Assembly (NCBI GenBank): GCA_022410635.1
Contig: JAJVDF010000277.1
Location: forward strand, 1,111,314 to 1,175,313
DNA length: 64,000 nt
Source: Tretioscincus oriximinensis
Lineage: Eukaryota; Chordata; Lepidosauria; Squamata; Gymnophthalmidae
Direction: 5' to 3'
The position numbers and the translations under genes are program-made. This document shows, piece by piece, positions 43,982-55,000 of this stretch; positions within the stretch are counted from its first letter, which is position 1, and every line of letters begins with the position of its first letter. The notes under the pieces were generated by a model. It was not told the DNA's origin. It saw nothing but the letters and a program-made list of their open reading frames with translations, and searched no databases.

Positions 43982-46900
43982 GTAAGAAAAAAAAATACAA
44001 AGAGCAAAAACTATATACTGCTTGCCACACTACACATCTTCCATTGGAAATTGCTTTGGAATAAATGGTTCTTTCCATTAGGGTTCTAGTGCACCAGGGC
44101 CTCACGCTACTGAAGTTTTAAGGCAGATTTGAACAATCTGCAAAATGCTGTTTTAGTTTCATGTTGTAACCATAAATAGGCCTCTGAAGAGGCTTGTGTT
44201 AGAATTCTTAGAAAATCAAGGAGATTTCTTCCTTCTCTTTCATCCCTCCAGCCCAGGTTTTCTTAAAAGTATGTAATTGCTATTGCTAGCTTTTTTATTA
44301 TTCTTATTTCATTTTACATTTGAGCAGGAATATTCTTAGGAGCTTGCCCTGTTTCCGATAAGATCTAAAAATACATTTTGTTTTCTTATACAAAAATGTT
44401 GACTAGGCAAATATGGGCTTATATTTTTCTATTGTTTCCTTTGTAACAACTAGTAGTGGCTGGTGGTAGCCACGTTGAAGGTGTAAAGGGTCTTATTAGA
44501 GGTTCAAAGGAATTAGTCCTGTTGCCTCAGATTCTATTTGAATTTCCTGTGCAGTGCTTACCACTCAAGCGTGCAGCCCTGGTGACCATACACAGAGTAT
44601 CTTCTGAGGTGACATTTTACAGTCGCTGTCATGTTTGGGATCAGCCCTCAGTAGTTTCGAAGGAAGAGAGAGCCTGCAGAAAGCCCATGCCATCCAAAAG
44701 CTATGCCACTGACACACATACCACCCATAGATAAGAACATAAGAACATAAGAAGAGCCATACTGGATCAGGCCACAGCCCATCAAGTCCAGCATTCTGTG
44801 TCACACAGAGGCCCACCAGATGCACCTGGGCAGCCTGAACAGAGGAAAGCAAATATGCTCCTGTTCATGACTCCCTGCAAATGGTATTTCAAGAGTCCTG
44901 CCTGTTGCTCCATCTGGGAGCCGAAATCCAGACAACTATCCTAGTATCCATTTATACCCTTGGTGTCCATAAACCTGTCTAGTCCTGTCTTGAAACTATC
45001 CAAGCTGTTGGCTACTACTACCTCTTCAGGTAGTAGTAAATTCCACAGGCTGATGACCCTCTGGGTGAAAAAATACTTTCCTTTGTCTGTTCTCACTTTT
45101 CTACCCAACAGTTTTAAGGAATGCCCTCTGGTCCTTGTGTTGTGTGATAGAGAAAACATTTTTTCTCTATTCACCCTGTCGATCCCATGCATGATTTTGT
45201 ACACTTCAATCAGATCACCCCTCAAACGTCTCCTTTCAAGGCTGAAGAAGCCCAGACGTTGCAGCCGGACTTCATAAGGGAGGTGCTCCAGACCCTTGAT
45301 CATTTTTGTTGCCCTTTTCTGCACCTTCTCCAGTTCCAAAATGTCCCTCTTGAGATGTGGTGACCAGAATCGAACACAGTATTCCAAATGTGGCCTCACC
45401 ACAGATTTATAAAGAGGCAAAACAACATTTGCTGACTTGTTTTCGATTCCTTTCCTAATTATCCCCAACATGGAATTTGCCTTTTTTGCTGCTGGAGCAT
45501 GAAGGTATGCATCACAGCCATGGCATTTTCTCTGCCTCTGAAACTGCTGAGAGCCAACCCACAACATGGTGGCCATTGAAGGGAGTTGCCCCAGCCCCCC
45601 TGCAGGTACCCTCTGCCAGGTTGGTGGTGCTGAAGGACTGCCCTCAGTGCTGTGTGCCTGACTGACCTGCGACATACAGTAAATTATGTATGTTGCCACC
45701 TTTTGATAAGTGAAACAAGGGACATGCTCTTAAAAATAAGGGACATTTCACCAAAATATGGGACAGTAAAAAAATCCTCAAAATTAATAATTAAAGGGGA
45801 TTTTTATCTAAATGTGATACTAATTAATGAACAGCTAAAGGTAATAGTAAGGCACAAGGAAATTTGACACTTAGAGCCAGACAGGGCTCTAAGTGAAAAG
45901 GAGCCTTGATAACTACCTGCCTGAATTGGCGCAGCGAAGACAAGCGAGCGCAAAGAACAAGCTCTCTGATGTTCGTCTTCTGGGCAAACAGTGCGGCAGA
46001 CGGAGTGAAGCTGCTTTTTAACCCTTCAGCTGAAGCCCCACCTCTGCCACTCAACAGCAGCCAAGTAAGACAAGGGTTGGGTGGGGTGGTATAAACAGCT
46101 AAAGTGAGACCAATACCAACAATGCTCACCGCAAGAATAGAACTTGCCAACTAACAATAAACACTAAATAGGTATAATTGTAGGTTGTACATCATTATAT
46201 GCAGTTCTCATACATACAAATATATGAATCTCCAGTACTCCCGTAAGTTAAACATTCACAATCTTCAATATCTACAACTATAAAAACATAAAAAATACAG
46301 GCTCACAGTCACTATAATCTTATGATCTATTCTTGAAATATGAGAAAGGAAAACAAGAGAAAAAGAGAAAGAGAGAGGGACAATCCTATTTCTGGATAAA
46401 TAAAAAAGGATTTCACCCACGGGCTTCTTCTGGCCCTTTGTTCAGTATTCTCAATAATAAGACAGAAATTCAACTTATATATTCAAAATCATGGATCTCT
46501 GAGACCGGACAGAATAATGATCTAAACTGTAAGTATCTGCCGTATTTGTCTTTAGTAGGGATACAGCAACCAGCAATGTGCACCAGGTCAGCCCTGGAAG
46601 TCAAGTGCCGCTGCCAGCTGTGTCCTGCGAGGAATATGGAACACTTAACTCATAATACGGGACGCTTAATTTTGACCTGAAATACGGGACGTCCCTTATA
46701 ATACAGGACAGGTGGCAACCCTACCAGAGACAGATGACCTCTTACTGTACAGTAAATTCAAGCAGAACCAGAGGCAATGGGAATAATGCTCTCCATTAGC
46801 CACTAGAGCGCCCCTATGAACCCTCAGTATGGCGGCTCTCAGACTTGGGTAGTGAGCACATTTCTCTCTGCGAAGGAACAAAGCTGTGAGTTTGAAATGT

Positions 46901-49900
46901 TAATTAAACCAATCATACCCAGTGCGAAGGTGTTTAGAATGGGAATGAGTAGGCCCAGAACTATGATCCTGGTTTAAGTAATAAGTAAGTTCATATTAGA
47001 AGTGCAAAGTTCAACCATCATTATAGTGGATTCTATTTTGAAGGGCAATGGAAAGGTCTTTAGGAACATTGATGTCCAAACTAGCTTGGGAGAATAGGTA
47101 GTGCAAGTGTTGTGGTGCCATAATCTGTAGTCCTAAAAGACTGAAAACCAGAATAATTTGTTCTTCAGCTTTGTTGACTGAAAATTATTTAAATGCACAT
47201 GTGTGGCTGCAACCAAAGTGTGTGAGATGAAATGGTGAACTCTTCTGCCCCACGTCTCTTCATGTTTCTGTGACAGTGTACAAACAGCATGAACGTGTGA
47301 GGTGCGTATTGTATGAGTACACCCCATCTGGCCACTTAAGTTATGACTAGAATAAACTCATCAAAATCAATGAGCTTTATTGACTGGAATTTAATAAATT
47401 CCAGTGAATAACATAGCATATTGAATTGCGCCGTGTAAACCTAGTCCCTCTTTTTTTATGCACAACTTTATAGCGATCCTCCCTGTGTTGCAATGATTAT
47501 GTGCCATGAACTCGAATCACAGGAAACCCTGATGTACTGTCTCATTTCCTCATCTAAAAGTAATTATAAGTTACCAGGCAGGTTGCTCTGATGACATGAA
47601 AGATAGGTATTATAAGCATGCTGTATATTAGATATTAAAACCATATTAAATGCTGAATATCTGTGTGCATCTACATAAGAACATAAGAAGAGCCATATTG
47701 TTTCGGGCCAGAGCCCATCTAGTCCAGCCTTCTGTCCCACACATACACCCACCAGATGCACCTGGGCAGTCCGAACAGAGGAAAACAAAATATGCACCTG
47801 TTCATGACTCCCTGCAAATGGTATTTTAGGAGTCCTGCCTGTTGCTTCATCCCGGAGGCAGCATCCAGACATCCATCCTAGGACCCATTTATACCCTTGG
47901 TGTCCATAAACCTGTCTTGTCTTGAAGCTATCCAAGCTGTTAGCTACCACTACCTCTTCAGGAAGTAAATTCCACAGTTTCTCTTCAGACTTCATTTATT
48001 GCCAACCTAACCATGCTGATGGCATGAGCCACATATGTGCTTGGACCACCCTTCCCAAAAGGTGACATTTATGCAATCACATAAGTACATAATTGTACGG
48101 GGCATTTTAAAAAAAGAGCATGATCATCATTTCGCCAAGCATGTGCTCTTTTTGAAATGCCCATCAGTACACTGCCTTTTTGAAATCCGAAGTTACCATT
48201 GTTTAAATGGTTTCCGCATGTTCTAATGTGTGGCTGAAAGTTGTTAGACTTTTTACAAAGAGGGGCTATTGAAGGCATTCAAGATTTCTAGTCTTCCTCA
48301 CCCTCATTTAACCCAGAAACAAGATATCTATGTCTTAGAAGTATAGTGGGTCTTTAATGAATGCTGGCTTTTATGTTACTTATTGCTGTTTCTATGTTTT
48401 ATCCAATCTATTTAAGAACATAAGAATAGCCATACTGGATCAGGCCACAGCCCATCTAGTCCAGCCTTCTGTCTCATGCAGAGGCGCACCAGATGCACCT
48501 GGGCAGTCTGATCAGAGGAAAGCAAAATGTGCACCTGTTCATGACTCCTTGCAAATGCCATTTCAGGAGTCCTGCCTGTTGCTCCATCCCGGAGGCAACA
48601 TCCAGACACCCATCCTAGTACCCATTTACACCCTTGGTGTCCATAAACCTGTTTAGACCTGTCTTGAAACTATCCAAGCTGTTAGCTACCACCACCTCTT
48701 CAGGAAGTAAATCCCACAGGCCGATGACCCTCTGGGTGAAAAAATACTTTCCTTTGTCTATTTAATTTCCTTTCTACCAGACTGTTGTAAGTCTTTCCTT
48801 ATCTAGTCTGTCTTGTTCATGTTCATTAAAACCCTGTTTCAAATTTTATAAAGTCTCCTTAATCTTTTATTTCACCTGCTTTTGAGTATTATGCCAATGT
48901 TTTTGGTTATTCTGTTGCCCAGCCATTTTCTCAGCTTTTCTCCATTACTTTTTTTTTGTCTCCTGTTGTTGATTTATTTTAGCTTAATTGGGTTTCCTTG
49001 ATTTCTTCCTTCTTTAATCTGTTTGCTCTGCTGCTTTTATATTATGTATTTTCAATATAGGTTTTTTTCTTTTTCTGGCAAGGTTGGAAGGTCTATCTGG
49101 ATACCCCTGGGTAAAATGGAAACTAAGACATTGAAAACTAATCATGCTGACTGATCTAAGAACAATATTGAATTTAAGATCTTATAAAACAATTAATTAG
49201 TCCACAAAGCACTGTGACAAGTATGAAGAAAACTAATGCAAAACAAAAGATGAACTCCATGGACTGTCCAGATGCCTCCAATGTTGTAAGATATTTGAAA
49301 AAAACCTAGAATGGAAAGAAGAAATTGGTGAAGGTCATGTAAAAGTTCATATTTTATGGTGTTTCTTACAAAGTTGTGCAGATGTCTCCCCAAGGAAAGC
49401 CATGGTCAGAACATCTATACAATCATAGATATGTGTGTGTTGTGTGCAGCCTGCTATACACATATTCAGACATTTATTCTAAAAGCCATTTTATAGCCTG
49501 ATGACTGCGTTTCAACCTGCTGTCACAAGCCATTTAATTTTATGATATTTTTATAATGTGCTTCATAGTAATGTAACGTCTGTTCTTATACTTCTGGGAG
49601 CCACCCAGAGTTCCTCTTTTATTTATCTTCCATGCATCTCCCTGCAGTTTTTGCCCAGGAAAGTACAAGTGATCGAATTATTGGAGGATATGCTTGTCCA
49701 CCAAACTCCAGAAGCTTCCAGGCAGCCCTTGTAACTGGAAGCAAAGGCAATTGGAGAATTTACTGTGGAGGCACCTTAGTGGACTCGTGTTGGGTACTTT
49801 CTGCAGCTCACTGCAGGCCCAAAAGCGGGTAAGTAGGAAAAGCAAGCTTTACACAAAGTAGCAAAGACTTTTGACCTAGGAGTAGGCTGACCAGATGACC

Positions 49901-51986
49901 CCTTTTGGGGTGGTAGTGGTGTGAAAACTTGGTTTTGGGGTGCCTCCCATTTTTTGCTGAGGAAAAAAAAATCAAAAAAAGATTTTTTTTCCAATTTTTT
50001 AATTTTTTTTTCCTCAGCAAAAACTGGGAGGCACACCCCCCCCCCCCCGAAAAAGGGGTCATCTGGTCAGCCTACCTAGGAGTGACTGACATTTTGGGAC
50101 TGTTGAATTCATTGAATAATATGTTCCTTTTAAAAGAAGTGATAAAAATGTAGTCTGCCTTTAAATCATCTATTCCTTCACAGCAGATAGACACAGACAA
50201 ATGATTCATCCAGATGCACACCTTCATAATGGTGCTAACGTTCTTTTTCCTGCCTCAACCCCATAAGCACACTGACTTGCCTATGCAGCAACCTGAAGTG
50301 ACAGCAAGGTAACAAAGGGCCGGAATGAAAGTTCCCAGCTGGAACTTCCATTCCCGACCTTCAGAGCCTTGCCTCAGTTTCAGTTTCCCAGAAGAAAGCT
50401 GAGTTGCCTGGGTGTGTGTGGGGGGGGAGCAGACATGCATGTGGCCTTCTACCTCTCCCCTCACCCCCACAAAAAATGGGCTTGCTTTGGGAGAACTGAA
50501 GCAAACTGTTCTTTCAGGGGACGGGGAGCAGATGTACATAGTGCCGTGCTTCCATCTCTTCACTTGCCCCCATAAGCAGACCAGCTTGCCTGTGAAGAAC
50601 ATGGCAAGGCTCCATAGGCAGGAAATGAAAGATCCAGTTGGATACTTTCGTTTCCAACCTTCAAATCGTTGCATCAGGGTACTGCAGAGTCAAAGCCAAT
50701 CTGCATAGGGGACTGGGAAGGAGAATGGGGAGTGCATAGAATGGACTCTTTCCTTCCTCCCTCCCTCCCTCACCTAAGATGTTAGCTGTTTAAAGCTGTC
50801 ACTCCCACCTCTGCAGTTGTGCATGCATACAGGGAGCTGCCACAATATCGGTAGTGACGGAGTCCCCCACAAACTGCAATACTGGTGCTTTCCCTTACAA
50901 TGAAAGCTGTTTCCCACGTGCAGACAAGACCGTGCTTTTCGGCTATTACAGCTTAAAACTTTAAATATTTGGATGCACCTGAATACCAGCTTGTGCAGAG
51001 AGGTTTTCAATACCATCAGTCATTGTATTATTCTGAGATGACTTCCCAAACTAGAACATTTGGAAACACTGCTTCCAGTGCTTACTGGAAGCTGCTCTTA
51101 CTTTTCTAGCATTCTCTATGTAATCTCAGAGCAATTAAAAGGCATCAGTACTTGGCTGTTTCCAGTCACTTGAGGATGAATAGCAGGGGCTTTCAACATC
51201 ACATCCGATACCATCAGATAGTCAACTCAGGAAATCTAGTTTGAGATGAAAGAAGATGGGATTGTAAGTGGATTTAATTTCTTTTCCTCATCCCCCTTGT
51301 GGGCAGGAAAAGGAAATCTGGGATACCTTTCCATCCAATTCTAGCCAGTGGTGGGTGGGATTTTTTAGTCCTCCCTTCCCTTGTTATGGTGATCAACATC
51401 TCTTGTTACTGGACAAAGAGAGGGAGTCACAAGGATGGGAAGGGCACCCAGTCTTCTGTCTGGCAGTTCATTCTCCAGCAGACATTTCCAAAAACACAAT
51501 TATGCAATTGCATGGGATGATCATGTCATCCTTTTAAAATGCCTCTTTGTACAAGAAAGAGCATTTTAAAATGAAGACCCATTTTCCAGTAAGGGAAATG
51601 GGGAGGGGATGGCTGAAAAATCCCACCCAGCTTTTCTTTCCCTGCCAAATGTGTGTCCCGCTGTCAAAAGCCTAGCTGCTAGCCTCAAGATCCAGATAAA
51701 TGATGACTCACTTTCAGAAGTGGAGTGAAAAAAGAAGAAGGAGAAGAAGGAGAAGAAGGAGAAGAAGGAGAAGGAGAAGGAGAAGGAGAAGGAGAAGGAG
51801 AAGGAGAAGGAGAAGGAGAAGGAGAAGGAGAAGAAGAAGAAGAAGAAGAAGAAGAAGAAGAAGAAGAAGAAGAAGAAGAAGAAGAAGAAGAAGAAGAAGA
51901 AGAAGAAGAAGAAGAAGAAGAAGAAGAAGAAGAAGAAGAAGAAGAAGAAGAAGAAGAAGAAGAAGAAGAAGAAGAAGAAGAAGAAG

Positions 51987-52044
<58 letters not shown>

Positions 52045-55000
52045 TCTAAAACCCCACTTTTCTCACCTTTCAAAGGGACTCAAAGCGGCTTACAAGGGTA
52101 TTTCTGCCCGAAGGCTTCCATTCTATCCCCCCCCCCCCCAGGCTGTGGTGATTCCCATGTATCTACTTGCAGTCAGTTGCAATTTCTGGCAATTCATGCT
52201 TTCAAATAGCTGGGTTGGCTAGGGCTTAATCTAGGGTATGTGACCGTGACCTTGATTTATTTTGTTTTTATATGCTATTTTTGCCTTGTATTTTCATAGA
52301 ATGAAGGTCTGTCTTGGGAAACTTAATCTGAAGAAGATTGAAAGCACAGAAGAGTGCTTGGATATTGCCGAAGTTGTAGTACATCCAGAGTATGACCGAA
52401 GAAGAAATGACAAGGATTATATGCTTCTCCGGCTCAACCCATGTGCCAAACTTTCGGATGCAGTGCAGATAGTGCAGCTTCCTTCTGGGTGTCCTAGTGA
52501 TGGGCAGCCATGTACTGTCTCTGGCTGGGGAACTATCAAATCTCCTCAAGGTGCTCTGAAAAAATGTGATGAATGAGTGTGTTTATGTTATGAAACTTCT
52601 AGGAAGTTGAAGAAACATTCACATGGTTCCTAAAAATACACCATGATAGAGCAGGGGCCACGTGGTTCTACCTCATAGGGACTATATTGTGCACCTCCAA
52701 ATGAATGCTTTGGCTTTTTTCCACAGTTTGCTTGCCCCAGTTTAGTATTGACGTCATGAATCATTTTGTTTGTCAAATTATAGGTCTCTATTTAGACTTT
52801 ATGATGCAACTGGAATAGAAAATGACCTATAATATCAACACCAAACTGGGATAAAAACCAACACATGTGTTTAAGAAGAGCAATACTTTCATATCACTTG
52901 TCCAACAAGCAAAAGACTGCAAGATTATATCTCATCTGAAGGGGAAGAATCACTGAATCTGAATTTGTTTCGTTATTTCCTTCCTTCCCAGCCCTGATTT
53001 GCCCCCATTTTAGTAGTCTGACCAGGGTAGACAAGTAGTGCAAGCTGGTGGAACAGCTTTTTAAAAAAATCCTTGGTTTTATGTAAGTTTTCACTTATGT
53101 AAAACCAGGGTGGACCATCCTTGTGTGTCTTTCAGGAGCAGCCCCGAAGATTAGGGCTAATGGCAGTTAAGGTTGGATCAGTGGCAGGTAAATTAAATTA
53201 AAAATCTAGCAACAATGGTAGGAGATCTGCAGAGAGCTCCTTTCGCTGTCGGGGTCCTCAATCCTTTTACTAGGAGCCAAAAGGCCCTTGAAGCCGTGAC
53301 ACTGTTTGATTAGAGCACAAGTACAGCAAACGGTTGCTAGTGCAGATTTAACACAAATTGCAATCGTTTTCTGAGCAAACACCACGTTTATATTTTGAGC
53401 AAATAGGAAATGAATGTGACCAGGGCACAAACAGTTTGGCACCTCTTTTTCCCCCTAGTGAGGATGCAACCCAATACTAGCATTTTCCTCTCTGTGGTAT
53501 GACTCTTGCCTTCAAAAACACAAGTGGGGTTGGGGAGCCAGCAGGGCAGATGCACCAGCACTGAGAGAGTGCTGGAATTGAACCCACCTGCCCTTGTCTG
53601 TCCAAAGGTGATTTTTAAGGCCTTGTTTCAGACTTTAATATGTCAGAGGATGGAAAAAATATTCTGCTCCTCGCACAGTCCGATCCAGGATTCCCACTGG
53701 ATTCCTTTGCCAACGTTGCCACAGTACACACTGTAGTTGTAGCTGTATTTCTACTTAAGATGGTCACATATGATGAGAAACAATGGTTAACCTTAATCAC
53801 TACAGATATTTACCAAAACATTTGAAACAGCTTTGACACATATATCAACTTCAGAAGTGGATTGCATCAATTATAGGAAGTAGCACAAGTTCAGTGAAGG
53901 TTGATTTTAGCGAAGAACAAGGACTGTGTTTGTGTTTCAGTTCATCAGCCATAAACTGACACTATTTGAATTTTTCTGTCCATGTAATTCTTTCCGTTGC
54001 CTTCAGTCTAAAGGCTCTGAAACATTCCTTGCCCATTTGATTTGTGATTAGATGCAATTGTATTCTTCAGCTTTGGATACCCTGGCATAAAGAAAGCCAG
54101 CTCTACCCTCTGGGATTTCCTGCTGCCATAATACATAATGAAGTCCCTCAATAAGGCTAATAACCAGTCCTATACTGTTTCTTTTACTGGCCACCACGGT
54201 TCCTTTGAAAAACAACGTCATATCTATATGTACCATCCCAGGTTGCTTCCTAATTTTATTGTGCAAAGGTAAGGGGACAAAGTAAGGAGGGGAAAACGTC
54301 ATGTAGGTGTATTCTAAAAGGGGCATAAGTGTACCCAGTGTGGGGATTTGGCGAAGAAAAGCAAAGCAAAGCAACAAGCTTGCTTCAGAGCCACGTAAGC
54401 ACAGATGTGCTTTTGAACAAAAGGATCTTTCATGAAAATGATAGTGACATCATTTCCATTCTGTATACAATGTCCACAAGGATGTGTATCATTGGATGAA
54501 GGAATTGACAGCACCATGCAGCTAACTGAAATAGTATTTTCACACGCAGAAGTTCCATTCTGGGTCTCCGTGTGCAAAACGAAGGTGGATTAAGGTTCCC
54601 AAGCATCCTCAGGCCTGCCATAATCCCATTTCATTTAAGTCCCATTCCAAATAAGGGTTTCCATTGTTGGGATAGTGACATGAGAAAATTCTCTCTATTC
54701 AGATTAATTCCAGAGACCAAAAGTTGCTATATTTTAAAAAACATTGATCACTTGAAATTATGTATTTCTCTTCCAGCAAAACTTCCTGACGAGTTGCAAT
54801 GTGCAGATGTGAACATTGTCCCAGATGGAACATGCAATAAAGCATATAATGGAGCTATTACACCATACATGATGTGTGCTGGTGTACCACTTGGAGGCAT
54901 TGACTCTTGTCAGGTAATAAGAATGTGATAGCTAGAAGAGAACCTGAGCAGACTTATTTAAAGTGTTTATATCTTACTATTCTTCCAGTGAGTTCACATT

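Noticed and set aside
44941..45699. 252-codon minus-strand ORF as a host gene
   Set aside because: Its recognisable part is a CR1-clade reverse-transcriptase C-terminus; a truncated LINE.
51700..52222. ORFs of 119-169 codons (poly-Arg, poly-Glu/Gly, poly-Leu)
   Set aside because: They are the three readings of a GAA microsatellite.
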